This document shows, in pieces, positions 32,543 through 42,062 of a stretch of DNA of 64,000 nucleotides. A model generated the notes under the pieces. The model did not search any database and was not told the origin of the DNA. It saw nothing but the letters and a program-made list of their open reading frames with translations. The translations under genes were made by a program, and so were the position numbers. Source of the stretch: Aurantiacibacter arachoides (GTDB taxonomy: Bacteria; Pseudomonadota; Alphaproteobacteria; Sphingomonadales; Sphingomonadaceae); NCBI RefSeq assembly GCF_009827335.1, contig NZ_WTYH01000001.1, positions 2,136,001-2,200,000 on the forward strand, written 5' to 3'. Position 1 is the first letter of the stretch. Every line of letters begins with the position of its first letter.

Positions 32543-34786
32543 TCACGCTGCCAGCGGCGTCCTTTTTTGGCGATTTCTCATATTCCTCATGCCGGCCAAC
32601 GTGACGTTGCTAAGATCCATAGCAGGGCTGAACAGGAAGCCTTGCCCAAATCCGCATCCCATCTGCTGGAGCAACTGGCGCTGCTCTTCGGTTTCAATGC
32701 CCTCTGCAATGATTTGGATGTTCATATTCTTCGCCATCGCGATGAGTGCCTGAACGATTGTCCGAGCCTGCCAATCTGATGTCATCGCTTGCACAAAACT
32801 GCTGTCGATTTTTACCTTGTCGATTGGAAAGTCCCTGAGGTGTGAAAGGGATGAAAATCCGGTGCCGAAGTCATCGAGCGCTATGGCAATCCCCGCCTGG
32901 TGGAGCTGGTTCAGAACCTTGAGCACCGTCCCATTGTCATTGACCAGAAGCATTGTCTCGGTGATTTCCAGCGTCACATTCTGCGTAGACACTTTCGCAT
33001 CCGACAACGACGCCAACAGCTTTTGCGCAAATCCACGGCTGAGGAGATCTCCCTCGGCCACGTTCACGCTCACAAATTTAAGATCAGGTTGGGCTTCCTT
33101 CAACGTGCTCAAGTCAGAACAGAGAGAACGAAGGATGCGCTCGGTGATTTCACGCGACAGAACCGGGTCCAAAAGGGCTGGGAGCACCGCAGTCGCTGTC
33201 AGGCGTCTGCCTGCTTGAGTTGTAAGGCGCATCAAACTTTCAAATCCGACTACCGCTCCGTTCGCCAAATCCAGGATCGGCTGGTATGCGGGAAACATTC
33301 GATCTTCGTCTAAAGCAGCGCGGACCTCTGCAATCGCCGATTGTCGCGCTTTATTGCAGGTCTCAAGCACCGGGTTGTAGAAGTGGATAGCGCTCCGCTC
33401 ACGCTTCTTGCCTTCATAAAGGGCAAGGTCCGCCCTTCTGATGAGCTCCCTCGCTGCCATCCCCTCTTCGAACCAAGCAATCCCGACAGTGCCGCTCAGT
33501 TGCAGTTTGTGTTCCGAGATTTCCACCTGACTTCTGATCGCAGCCAACGCCGCTTCCGCGAGTGACGAAACTTCCATAAGCGAGGAGCCGAGCGGCGGAA
33601 GGAGCGCGAACTCATCACCTCCCCAACGGGCAAGCACGGTGCCGTCGTCAAGCGCATTTAGGACGCGTGCACTAAGTTCTTCCAGCACGACATCACCAAT
33701 GACATGACCGAACGTGTCATTGATGTCTTTGAATCCGTCAAGATCGAGAAGCACTAATGACACCTTCTGCTGTGTCTTGCGGTGCTCTCGAATTCTTTCT
33801 TGCAAACTCCTGTCGAACGCGTGCCTGTTGTAGATGCCCGTGAGACTGTCGTAGTCTGCCGCCCGCTTTAGCGCGAGGTTCGCATGGTGTTTGTCTGAAA
33901 TGTCTTGCACTACTCCGACCACGCGTGGAAAGTTTTGCTCGTTTCCTTGGAGCCTCTCGCCGACGCACCGGATGCGCTTGACGGAGCCCTCGGTCGTATA
34001 AAAATCAGCCTCATAATCAAAAGACACGCCGTTTATCGCAGCTTGCCGTATCGCTTGGTCGATCCGCGGGCGGTCGTCCTCCGCGTAAAATTCTAGGGCT
34101 CGCTTGGTGTCGATCGACTCATCTAATCGGAGTCCCGAGAAAGCATACATCTGATCTGAAAATTGAAGTGTTTCTGATTTCAGATCCAGCTCCCAGGCGC
34201 CGATGCCGCCGGTTTTCTCGGCCTGCTTTAACAATTGGTTGCTCTTCGTTAGCGCGCGAGTCTCTCTCCGAAGCAATTTGTTAAGTCTCGCGGAAGCAAT
34301 CTTGTCAGCGTGCGCGCGAATGAGGTCTTCCACTACTGCGGCGAGGCCCTCAAGCCGGGCGACATCTTGTTGCGTGAATTTGCGAGGGCGATCATCGGCT
34401 ACACAGAGCGCACCCAGCAGGTGGCCTTGGGGCCCACGAATGGGTTGCCCAAGGTATGAACGAATGTGCGGTTCGCCAGTTACATTCGGATTAATGGCGA
34501 AACGCGGGTCCTCCAAGGTGTCTTCGATGCTGAGACAAGTGCCAGCAGCGATCGCATGGTTACAAAACGACTCTTCCCGGGGAGTTTCCCGGAGATTAAC
34601 GCCTACTGCTGAGAGGAACCATTGCCGCTCTTCATCGACCAGGGAGACTAGCGAGAAGCGGCAGTCAAGCAGCTGTGCCAAAAGATTTGTGACCCGATCG
34701 AAGCTGAGTTGTGGATCCGTATCGAGCAGGTTCAGCTCACGCAAGGCGGCAACCCGCCCGACGTCGTCGGCGACTAATGGATACAT
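32543..34786 (-). CDS. GAF-PAS-GGDEF-EAL cyclic-di-GMP protein
   Basis: 747 residues. GAF domain at about 15-160 (RFSLVSLVDEERQWFLS, FCNHAIAAG), PAS at about 190-300 (ENTGGIGAWELDL-type start, VVGVVQDISDK end), GGDEF at about 310-475 with intact ARWGGDEFALL, and EAL at about 490-735. The EAL signature is ESL (VGFESLMRL), but the metal and base residues look kept: SVNVAE, LEITET, LDDFGTGFSS, VKIDSSF, AEGIET. It may both make and break cyclic-di-GMP. No membrane segment, so it is a cytoplasmic sensor. No partner gene adjacent. Confidence 0.93.
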   Translation of the reverse strand: MYPLVADDVGRVAALRELNLLDTDPQLSFDRVTNLLAQLLDCRFSLVSLVDEERQWFLSAVGVNLRETPREESFCNHAIAAGTCLSIEDTLEDPRFAINPNVTGEPHIRSYLGQPIRGPQGHLLGALCVADDRPRKFTQQDVARLEGLAAVVEDLIRAHADKIASARLNKLLRRETRALTKSNQLLKQAEKTGGIGAWELDLKSETLQFSDQMYAFSGLRLDESIDTKRALEFYAEDDRPRIDQAIRQAAINGVSFDYEADFYTTEGSVKRIRCVGERLQGNEQNFPRVVGVVQDISDKHHANLALKRAADYDSLTGIYNRHAFDRSLQERIREHRKTQQKVSLVLLDLDGFKDINDTFGHVIGDVVLEELSARVLNALDDGTVLARWGGDEFALLPPLGSSLMEVSSLAEAALAAIRSQVEISEHKLQLSGTVGIAWFEEGMAARELIRRADLALYEGKKRERSAIHFYNPVLETCNKARQSAIAEVRAALDEDRMFPAYQPILDLANGAVVGFESLMRLTTQAGRRLTATAVLPALLDPVLSREITERILRSLCSDLSTLKEAQPDLKFVSVNVAEGDLLSRGFAQKLLASLSDAKVSTQNVTLEITETMLLVNDNGTVLKVLNQLHQAGIAIALDDFGTGFSSLSHLRDFPIDKVKIDSSFVQAMTSDWQARTIVQALIAMAKNMNIQIIAEGIETEEQRQLLQQMGCGFGQGFLFSPAMDLSNVTLAGMRNMRNRQKRTPLAA

Positions 34787-35246
34787 GGAATCGACCCCCT
34801 TATGTCCAGTAAGGGACTATGCTGATGGATATAAATTTGGGTTAACGACTGACCCATCGGCCATTGTGTCGACAGCAAATAGCAATCCTCCTGCCGACCC
34901 TGCGACCAACCGGGCAGTCTGAAGGCGGAGAGAGCCTAATGCTTGCCGCTTGCGTTCTGCGATCGCATGCAGGGCGAGCTTGCTAAGTCGGAAAGAAGAT
35001 GTTGAACGTTCGCGCGTCTGGGCATTACGGCTGATAGCCGGCTGGTAGCTTCAGCCCCTAATCCGAGAGAAGCGCGGAAGCTAACGACGGCATTGTGCAA
35101 GCCGACACCCAGCCTGCCGAGCGCTTGAGCATCGTTCAGTCGGCGGTGTAGGGTATGTCCGCTTTCCACCCCAATTGAAGCCAATCGCACCTTTCCAGGC
35201 GCATCCCGAAAGCGGTCGACCAGGTGAGGTCGACCGCCCGAAGGTG
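34787..35246. other. Non-coding gap, 460 bases
   Basis: Upstream of the GGDEF/EAL gene and downstream of the small integrase. It presumably holds the GGDEF/EAL promoter. Short frames on both strands have no supporting start signal or recognisable sequence. Confidence 0.5.
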
Positions 35247-35879
35247 TCAGATTTCCGTGCGCTCCGCCAGTAGTAGTGCGTCTTCGACATCGACCCCAAG
35301 ATAGCGAACGGTGTTCTCGATCTTGGTGTGACCTAGAAGTATCTGAATTGCGCGGATGTTGCCCGTAGCGCGGTAGATCATCGCGGCCTTCGTCCGTCGA
35401 AGCGAGTGCGTCCCGTACTCAGATTTCCGTAGGCCAATCGCGGTAACCCACTCATCCACCAAACGCGCATACTGGCGCGTGCTCGTGTGTCCGGCGTGGT
35501 CGATCCTGCTTGGAAAGAGGTACTCGCTGGTCGAGCCGCCCCGACGTTCTAACCAGGAAAGCAGGGTTGAACGGACATCGGCTGTGAGCTCGAACTGAAC
35601 TCGCCGATTGGTCTTCTGCTGGACGACAATTGCCCTCGTGCGGATGTCGGTCCCAGCTACGACGTCGCCGATCTTAATCTTGACCAAGTCGCATCCGCGC
35701 AACTTGCTATCGATTGCTAGGTCGAATAGCGCCTTATCCCGTAGCCGACCTTCACGATCCAGATGGAAGCGGATTGCCCAAATCTGTTTTTGTGTCAGTG
35801 GTCGCTTTGTGCCGACGGTCTTGCCAGCATTCCACGCTGCACGCGCCTGTATGGCAGGTTCAAATCTCGAATAACCCAT
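35247..35879 (-). CDS. Small tyrosine recombinase/integrase
   Basis: 210 residues; start at 35879 follows GAGGAGAACGAC. It is mostly the catalytic domain: Arg in DSKLRGCDLVKIK (about 62-74), THSLRRTKAAMIY (about 160), ILLGHTKIENTVRYLGVD with the nucleophile Tyr (about 195). A reduced N-terminal DNA-binding region (about 1-45) remains. This size class is common on plasmids and islands of sphingomonads. It is a second, unrelated recombinase, 9 kb from the first, and may mark a second inserted segment. Confidence 0.88.
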   Translation of the reverse strand: MGYSRFEPAIQARAAWNAGKTVGTKRPLTQKQIWAIRFHLDREGRLRDKALFDLAIDSKLRGCDLVKIKIGDVVAGTDIRTRAIVVQQKTNRRVQFELTADVRSTLLSWLERRGGSTSEYLFPSRIDHAGHTSTRQYARLVDEWVTAIGLRKSEYGTHSLRRTKAAMIYRATGNIRAIQILLGHTKIENTVRYLGVDVEDALLLAERTEI

Positions 35880-36585
35880 TGTCGTTCTCCTCGGCCATGA
35901 TTGGCCACAAAAAGAACGGTCGCAGCTTGGCGGGTGGTAAGCCGGAAGCCGACTGGCCGCTATCGGTGGCGGCAGCGCCGTAAGCTGCCTTCCGCAAGCG
36001 ACCCTATGCATACGGTAACGGCAGAGCAAATCCACTTGGTGGGCCAGCTGGCACGTGCGCATAATACGCTCGTTCAGCTGAAGGAGGGGATGCTTCGCGC
36101 CGATCTACCAGAAGCACCAGGTCAAGGTATCGCCACGCTCCCATTCACGCCTGGATTGGCGCAGCGGTTGTCTCCTCGTCCATCTTCATCTGGCATGCGC
36201 TCGGCATCATTCCGACAGAAACTACCAACAATCTCTCCAAGACTTTATGCATCCCGCTCGACTTTGCGGCCGCCTAGCCACCCCGGTGTCCTCTTAAACG
36301 ACCCGACCCAAGAAGCTTTTGTGCTCATTCGAGCGCATCGAGCCGTTGGCCGCGCGTTGGTTCGCGTAGCAGTCGCATTCATTGACAATTTCGACAAGGG
36401 GTCCAATATGAAACCCATGGACCCTTGGGCACCATATTTCCGGTTCTGGAATCATTCGGGACAACTGCTCGCATGCAGTTGGTCCCCAGGCCGCTCGTTC
36501 ATCTGAAGCGGCTTGGGGGGACGACGCTCGCTTGAGGCGTAGCGCGTCAAATCTTCACCCACGTATCTTCAGCTGGAAAATCGAA
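35880..36585. other. Gap of 706 bases, no confident gene
   Basis: A plus-strand frame (35901-36506) is open for 201 codons but reads as mixed, non-protein-like sequence until a stretch near 36409 (MKPMDPWAPYFRFW), which could be a phasin-like or other gene remnant. No ribosome-binding site supports a start. Best treated as decayed or intergenic DNA. Confidence 0.45.
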
Positions 36586-36999
36586 ATGACCTTGAAAACC
36601 GTTGCGTCCGACGAGGCGCCTCCGATCCACATCACGAGCGCAGACTATGATTTGGTCGCCGAACTGGCGATCCGGCTGGAGGCGCACAATCCGAAATTGA
36701 GCGCCCTGATCCTCAACGAGATCGATCGCGCCCATATTCACGAAACCAGCGATATTCTTCCCGACATCGTCGCTATCGGCTCCGAAGTGACCTTCGCGGA
36801 CGGCATCAACGGGGCCGAACGCACGGTGACGCTCGTACTGCCGGGCCAAGCGGACATCGAAAAGGGCCGCATCTCCGTTCTGACCTCGGTCGGCGCCGGG
36901 CTGCTCGGGATGCGCGTGGGAAGCACTATCGAGTGGCCTTGTCCCGATGGACGGCCGCGAACCCTCACTATTCTTCGCGTGACGCCGAGCGAAACGTAG
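36586..36999 (+). CDS. rnk: Rnk-type nucleoside diphosphate kinase regulator / GreA-GreB C-terminal domain protein
   Basis: 137 residues. ITSADYDLVAELAIRLE starts the N-terminal helical part. The C-terminal FKBP-like fold carries VAIGSEVTFADGING, ERTVTLVLPGQADIEKGRIS, VLTSVGAGLLGMRVGSTIEW, the hallmark of GreA/GreB/Rnk C-terminal domains. Rnk binds RNA polymerase and modulates nucleotide metabolism. Start at 36586 with weak signal (TCGAA before ATG). First of three same-strand genes with a glutamate-synthase-like protein and an MreB paralogue. Confidence 0.85.
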   Translation: MTLKTVASDEAPPIHITSADYDLVAELAIRLEAHNPKLSALILNEIDRAHIHETSDILPDIVAIGSEVTFADGINGAERTVTLVLPGQADIEKGRISVLTSVGAGLLGMRVGSTIEWPCPDGRPRTLTILRVTPSET

Positions 37000-37198
37000 A
37001 AGAAAGTTGGGCCAAACGGCAGTTCTCCTAGCACGCGATTGGCGAGTTTTTTGTCGCAATGAGACCGTGCAAATCTCCGTAACGTAGCGGTCCCAAGCAG
37101 GCCCAACCATTCAACGAGCGGCGAACCTATCCGCCTGGGCCTCAGCCCCATCCAAAGTCGACATTCCATTCGCGGCCATCGGGCCGCACGGCATCGCC

Positions 37199-37220
37199 GT
37201 TGTCCGGCGCGCCGGACAAC
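37199..37220. promoter_or_regulatory. Perfect 22-base palindrome before the glutamate-synthase-like gene
   Basis: GTTGTCCGGCG followed at once by its exact complement, with no spacer. It ends 17 bases before the GTG start; the ribosome-binding CGGAG is just outside. It could be an operator for a dimeric regulator or, in RNA, a hairpin controlling translation. Confidence 0.5.
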
Positions 37221-37237
37221 CCTCACGGAGCCCTCTC

Positions 37238-38836
37238 GTGTCTTTTGCCCGCTTTACCGCTTTCGGTGTCAGCATCGTCGCGCTCGCAATCTCTGGAATC
37301 GCCCTGCCGTCAGTATGGGCGGTCGCTGTGTTCCTGGTATCCGGGGCGCTTGTGGGCGTGGGGATTCACGACCTCAGCCAGCCGCTCCATTCGGTGCGCC
37401 GCAACTATCCCATTCTCGGCCACTTCCGCTGGTTCTTCGAGGAGATTCGCCCCGAAATCCGCCAGTACCTGATGGAAGACGATCAGGTGAAGGTGCCATT
37501 CTCCCGCGCGCAACGCAGTCTGGTCTATGCGCGCGCCAAGAACGAGAGCAGCGAACGTGCATTCGGGACTCTGACCGACGTCTATCTCAACGGTTACGAG
37601 TTCATTTCCCATTCTGTACGACCGGTCGCGGCAGGCGATCCGGCCGGCTTTCGCGTGCCCATCGGCGGGGCGGACTGCACGCAGCCTTACTCCGCTTCGA
37701 TCTTCAACATTTCGGCCATGAGTTTTGGCTCGCTCAGCGCCAACGCCATCCTCGCCCTCAACAAGGGGGCCAAGATGGGCGGCTTCGCGCACGACACGGG
37801 TGAAGGTAGCATCAGCTCCTACCACCGTGAGCACGGCGGCGACCTGATCTGGGAAATCGGCAGCGGCTATTTCGGCTGCCGCACCGAGGACGGGCAGTTC
37901 GACCCCGTACGGTTCGCCGAACAGGCGGCCAGTCCCCAGGTCAAGATGATCGAGATCAAGCTCAGCCAGGGGGCCAAGCCGGGGCATGGCGGAATCCTGC
38001 CGGGCTCCAAGGTCTCGGCAGAAATCGCTCTTACTCGCGGCATTCGTCAAGGTGAGGACTGCGTGTCGCCGGCGTTCCATCCCGCGTTCTCGACGCCGCT
38101 GGAGATGATGGCATTCATCGGCCAATTGCGGATGCTGTCGAACGGCAAGCCGATCGGTTTCAAGTTGTGTGTCGGCCAGCCTTGGGAGTTCATGGGCATC
38201 GTTAAGGCGATGCAGATCACAGGCATTCTGCCCGACTACATCGTGGTCGATGGCGCCGAGGGCGGGACTGGTGCGGCGCCACTGGAATTTGCCGATCACC
38301 TTGGCATGCCGATGCGCGAGAGCCTGCTGTTCGTTCACAACACACTCGTGGGCGCCGGCCTGCGCGACCGGATCCGCATTGGCGCGGCGGGCAAAATCGT
38401 GAGCGCGTTCGACATTGCCGCCGCGCTCGCGCTCGGTGCCGATTGGACCAACGCCGGCCGGGGGTTCATGTTCGCGCTCGGGTGCATCCAGTCCCTGACC
38501 TGCAACACCAACCTGTGTCCTGTCGGCGTGGCGACGCAGGACCCGTTGCGTCAGCGCGCCCTGGTGGTCCCGGACAAGGCCGAACGCGTCTACAATTTCC
38601 ACCGCAACACCCTACGCGCGCTGTCAGAGATGCTAGCAGCCGCCGGGCTCTCCCATCCCAGCCAGGTCGGTCCACATCATCTTGTCCGCAGGGTGAGCCT
38701 CACGGAGATCAGGATGTTTTCCCAGCTGCACATGTATCTTAGCGAGGGCGAACTGCTCACCAGCGACCACAATCGCGATTTCTACAGCTCGGCGTGGAAA
38801 CTGGCCCGAGCCGACTCGTTTGCTCTTGCCGCGTGA
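37238..38836 (+). CDS. FMN-binding glutamate-synthase-like protein (GltB central domain family)
   Basis: 532 residues. Two membrane helices at the N-terminus (about 8-50) are followed by the FMN-barrel domain of glutamate synthase: ISAMSFGSLSANAILALNKG (about 158-177), HDTGEGSISSYHREHGGDLI, KLSQGAKPGHGGILPG, IVVDGAEGGTGAAPLEF, and a 3Fe-4S site CIQSLTCNTNLC (C-x5-C-x4-C, about 422-433). No amidotransferase domain, so it is one of the stand-alone homologues whose reaction is undefined. GTG start after CGGAG. Confidence 0.9.
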   Translation: MSFARFTAFGVSIVALAISGIALPSVWAVAVFLVSGALVGVGIHDLSQPLHSVRRNYPILGHFRWFFEEIRPEIRQYLMEDDQVKVPFSRAQRSLVYARAKNESSERAFGTLTDVYLNGYEFISHSVRPVAAGDPAGFRVPIGGADCTQPYSASIFNISAMSFGSLSANAILALNKGAKMGGFAHDTGEGSISSYHREHGGDLIWEIGSGYFGCRTEDGQFDPVRFAEQAASPQVKMIEIKLSQGAKPGHGGILPGSKVSAEIALTRGIRQGEDCVSPAFHPAFSTPLEMMAFIGQLRMLSNGKPIGFKLCVGQPWEFMGIVKAMQITGILPDYIVVDGAEGGTGAAPLEFADHLGMPMRESLLFVHNTLVGAGLRDRIRIGAAGKIVSAFDIAAALALGADWTNAGRGFMFALGCIQSLTCNTNLCPVGVATQDPLRQRALVVPDKAERVYNFHRNTLRALSEMLAAAGLSHPSQVGPHHLVRRVSLTEIRMFSQLHMYLSEGELLTSDHNRDFYSSAWKLARADSFALAA

Positions 38837-38902
38837 CCAGCCGCGCTCAACGTGTCGAGTTGCGGCGTGTGTCCTGACCATCGAAGTGCTAGGCAATTCC
38901 GG

Positions 38903-39919
38903 ATGATTTCAACCTCACCTTCCGCAACGCGTAAGCGCACCCTCGGCATTGACCTTGGCACGGCCAACACGGTCGTCGTCGCGCCGGGAGCAGGCATCGT
39001 GTACGATGAGCCCACCGTGTGCTGCTTCCAAGCCTACGATGCCGTCCCGCGGTTTGTCACTGCGGGAACAGAAGCGCGCAATTTCGTAGGCCGGGTTGCC
39101 AAGCCGCTCAAGATCGTCCGCCCGCTTCGAAACGGTGTTCTGAGCGACATGGTCGCCACGCGCGAGCTGTTCCAGTTCGTGCGGCGGTCGGTCGGACCCC
39201 TGCGCAGGTTCGGGAAAATCAGACCCGATATCGGGATTCCGGCAGACGCAACGCAAAGCGAGCGGAGGGCGCTTGAAACTGCTGCCATGGACGCCGGTTT
39301 CGCAAGACCGCGGCTTTTCTCCGAACCTCTTCTAGCAGCGATCGGACTTGACCTGGATATTGCCGAGCCCCGCGGCCGGATGATCGTGGACTGCGGTGCG
39401 GGAACCACCGAAGTAGCTGTGATCTCGCTGGGAGGAGTTTGCCTGAGCAAGGCGGCCCGAGGTGGGGGCGAAGCGCTCGATCAGGCTTTGATCGACTATT
39501 TCGCTTCACACCACCGGTTCAAGATCGGCCATTCTTCTGCCGAGGCACTGAAGATCCAGCTCTCGAACGTGCTGGCTGGCGATGGGGAGAAGGGTTGGGT
39601 AGAGGTTCGCGGCCTAGAAATGGCCACTGGTCTCCCTCGAACTGTGCAGATGCCGGCGGCCGAGGTGCTGCCGGTTTGGCTGAAACACGTTGAACAAATC
39701 GTCCACATCGTTCGCGACGCGTTAAGTGAAACGCCGCCGGGGCTATCGGAAGGCATTCTGGAGGATGGCATCACCCTTACTGGTGGTGGTGCACTCGATA
39801 GAATGATCGCGGATAGTATCGAGGCCGAGACCGGCGTCAGGGCCTATGCCGCCGAGGGAGCACTGCATTCGGTAGCGCGCGGGCTGGAGCGCCTCATCGA
39901 AGGTAGTTCCGTGCGTTGA
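38903..39919 (+). CDS. MreB/actin-like rod-shape protein paralogue
   Basis: About 338 residues. Actin-fold phosphate loops: LGIDLGTANTVVVAPGAGIV (about 12-31), then RPLRNGVLSDMVATRELFQF (about 74-93), RMIVDCGAGTTEVAVISLGG (about 158-177) and TLTGGGALDRM (about 288-298). Shorter and more diverged than housekeeping MreB (about 345) and without the usual mreC/mreD neighbours, so it is a paralogue. Start at 38903 chosen over 38852 because upstream residues are not MreB-like. Follows the glutamate-synthase-like gene by 66 bases. Confidence 0.85.
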   Translation: MISTSPSATRKRTLGIDLGTANTVVVAPGAGIVYDEPTVCCFQAYDAVPRFVTAGTEARNFVGRVAKPLKIVRPLRNGVLSDMVATRELFQFVRRSVGPLRRFGKIRPDIGIPADATQSERRALETAAMDAGFARPRLFSEPLLAAIGLDLDIAEPRGRMIVDCGAGTTEVAVISLGGVCLSKAARGGGEALDQALIDYFASHHRFKIGHSSAEALKIQLSNVLAGDGEKGWVEVRGLEMATGLPRTVQMPAAEVLPVWLKHVEQIVHIVRDALSETPPGLSEGILEDGITLTGGGALDRMIADSIEAETGVRAYAAEGALHSVARGLERLIEGSSVR

Positions 39920-40003
39920 TAACTCCTCGTTCGCGTCACCGCCGGGGCTGGAATATCTTGCGGCACGCACCGGGTCGGACAGGCGCTCGCTACCGCGGCT
40001 GAG

Positions 40004-40942
40004 TTACGCTAAGATCCGCATGATCCGATCGCGCGCCTCGTTCGAGGCGCAGAGAATGCCGACGCCGATCAGGCCCATGCCCAGAAAGTGGAACCCGCGG
40101 ATTGGCTCGGCCAAGAGAACATAGGCGAGAACAGCCCCGATCACCGGCATGATGTTGAGGTAAAGCGCGGTAGGGGCCGATCCCAGCAGCTCAACGCCGC
40201 GATTGAAGAACAAGTACGCGATCAGCGAGGGAAACACACAGACATAGGAAATCGCGAGCCAGCTGTCCGTCGTGCTGACGATAAGGCAGCCGTTCGCAAT
40301 TTCGCCCAGATAAAAGGGGAGGAGTGCTGCAAGGCCCATGGCGAAAGTCGTGGCCAGGAAGCTCAAGGGGTGGACAGCCGGTCGCTTGCGCAGAAGCACC
40401 GCGTAGAACGATCAGACCACCACTGCGGCGCAGATCACGAGATCCCCCGGATTGAAAGCCATCGCTCTGAGGCGGCTCAGATCACCGGCAAGAACGATCA
40501 TCAACGCGCCACCGATCGAAAGCGCGACGCCGAGCACCTGGGGAACACGAACCCTTTCGTGAAAAATTATCGCGCCAAGCAATACGATCAAGGCGGGCTG
40601 CAGCGATTGCAGAAGCATCCCGTTGACCGCCGTCGTGGAGCGCAGGCCCGTGTAGAGCAGGGTGTTGAAGGCACCGATCCCCAGCGTGCCCAGCGCCACC
40701 ACCCAGATCCAGTTTCGGCGCAGGACGGGGAGATCGCGCCGTAGATGCGGCCATGCAAATGGAAGCAGCAGCGCCAATGCAAGCGCCCAACGCCAGAAGG
40801 CGAGCGCCACTGGTGGAACCACATCCCGCGCGGCACGCCCGACAATCGAATTGCCGGCCCAGAAAAGGGCGGTGAACGTGAGCAGCAGGTAGGGCCTGGA
40901 CCAGAACCAGTCGACCAGACGGGAGGTAGGTGAGTGCGTCAA
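40004..40942 (-). pseudogene. EamA/DMT transporter gene interrupted by an in-frame TGA
   Basis: Two halves of one EamA drug/metabolite exporter are in the same frame. The 5' part (from about 40942, TTG) covers YLLLTFTALFWAGNSIVG to VICAAVVV; TGA at 40414-40412 then SFYAVLLRKRPAVHPLSF and the second EamA repeat to the stop at 40004. Family members have Trp at this spot (VVVWSFYAVLL type), so a single TGG-to-TGA change explains it. Ten-helix protein when whole. Either a recent null mutation or a sequencing error. Confidence 0.82.
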
Positions 40943-41117
40943 AAATGCGCCTGCTCTTTGGTTACGCTTGAACAGCTCTCGTGCTCGCTTGTGCCACCGG
41001 CAGGCGGCCTGATGATGGTATGAGACTGACCGGTTTCCGGAAACAGCCCAAAATACCGGATTCAGCAGCCGGGGTGATCCCCACTCATGGCGACCAAGGC
41101 GATGGGAGAACGAGGCG

Positions 41118-42062
41118 CTAAGGCTCGCCGACTTCGAATTCAGGATCGAGAGTGCCGCCCTCCGGCACAAAGCTGATCTGAACTAGGCGCCATTGGTCGA
41201 CGGGGTCGCCCGGCCAGATGTCCTGCAGATCGACCGAAGGCGGAGCTGGCACGCCAGCGACCTCGGCGCGCATATATCGCCCGGTCTCCCGAAGCCGCAC
41301 TTTGGCGCCGGGGAAGCGCTGCCGGACCGCCGCGATCACTTCGTTCGCATCGTCTGCGATCTCGACGCGTCCCAGCGACCTGGGGGTGCCATCGACCAAC
41401 TCTGCGGTTGCAACGCGAAGGGACGTCACGCCGTCGCGCAGGATACTGAAGGAGATCAAGCCGGCAGCGAGGGAATCCGCCCACCAGAAACCCAGCCCGA
41501 CCCCGATCACGCCGCCAATGCCGGCGAGCCCCGTCATCCAATCCGCCCGCTGCATCATGGAGTCCGTATCGAGCACCTCGTCCTTGAGCCGCCGGGCTAT
41601 GGGTTGTTTGATATGACCGAGGATAACGGGCGGTACGACCGAGTACACAAGCGCGGCCACCATGATCCAGCCGAGCCATACATCCTGGCCCATTACCCTG
41701 ATCAGTCCGATAGTTGGATGCTCCTGCTTGATCAGCGCGCTCGCGGCTTCAAACAGGAGGAATGCGCCCACCGTCGCTAGGGCGACCGCCGCGATCAACG
41801 AAGCGAGGCTGTGAACGCGTTCAAATCCGAACGGGAACCGGGCCGTTGCCGCCTTTCTTTCGAACCGCGACGCGACCAGGAATACGATCGCGGGGATGAG
41901 GCTCAGGACGTCTTCGATGAGCGCCGTTTTCATCGCCTGGCTGGATCCCATCACCAGCCACATCACGCCGACCACCGACCCCATCCACGCGAGGGTCCAC
42001 CATTCAAGCCGTCTTGCACGGGCGAGGTCGGCTGTAATCTCAGCCGGAAGATCGCGAATCAT
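41118..42062 (-). CDS. Cation diffusion facilitator (CDF) family transporter
   Basis: 314 residues with six membrane segments. WWTLAWMGSVVGVMWLVMG (TM1), SQAMKTALIEDVLSLIPAIV (metal site region of TM2, with Asp), KAATARFPFGFERVHSLASL, and DSMMQRADWMTGLAGIGGV (TM5) match the CDF fold. The second-site motif is altered, so metal specificity cannot be told. The C-terminal cytoplasmic domain runs from about 235. Start ATG overlaps the lipoprotein gene stop by four bases. Confidence 0.82.
   Translation of the reverse strand: MIRDLPAEITADLARARRLEWWTLAWMGSVVGVMWLVMGSSQAMKTALIEDVLSLIPAIVFLVASRFERKAATARFPFGFERVHSLASLIAAVALATVGAFLLFEAASALIKQEHPTIGLIRVMGQDVWLGWIMVAALVYSVVPPVILGHIKQPIARRLKDEVLDTDSMMQRADWMTGLAGIGGVIGVGLGFWWADSLAAGLISFSILRDGVTSLRVATAELVDGTPRSLGRVEIADDANEVIAAVRQRFPGAKVRLRETGRYMRAEVAGVPAPPSVDLQDIWPGDPVDQWRLVQISFVPEGGTLDPEFEVGEP

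Larger units (their letters stand above)
25797..35879. mobile_element. Integrated element / genomic island remnant (right boundary not found)
   Basis: Bounded on the left by the tRNA-fMet 3' half and a P4-type integrase. It contains an orphan terminase small subunit, an AlpA-like HTH protein, several unknown genes on the minus strand with lower GC than the flanking operons, and a second tyrosine recombinase at 35247-35879. By the logic of tRNA integration, the intact tRNA-fMet should lie at the far right end. I found no second copy of the 45-base core in the window, so the end given here is only that of the second integrase gene; accessory-looking DNA continues to about 47100. Confidence 0.5.

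Noticed and set aside
32543..34786. EAL domain first read as inactive because the motif is ESL
   Set aside because: Other metal-binding and catalytic residues appear intact, so loss of activity cannot be claimed.
35901..36506. Plus-strand frame of 201 codons
   Set aside because: No ribosome-binding site and no recognisable domain; kept only as a possible remnant near 36409.
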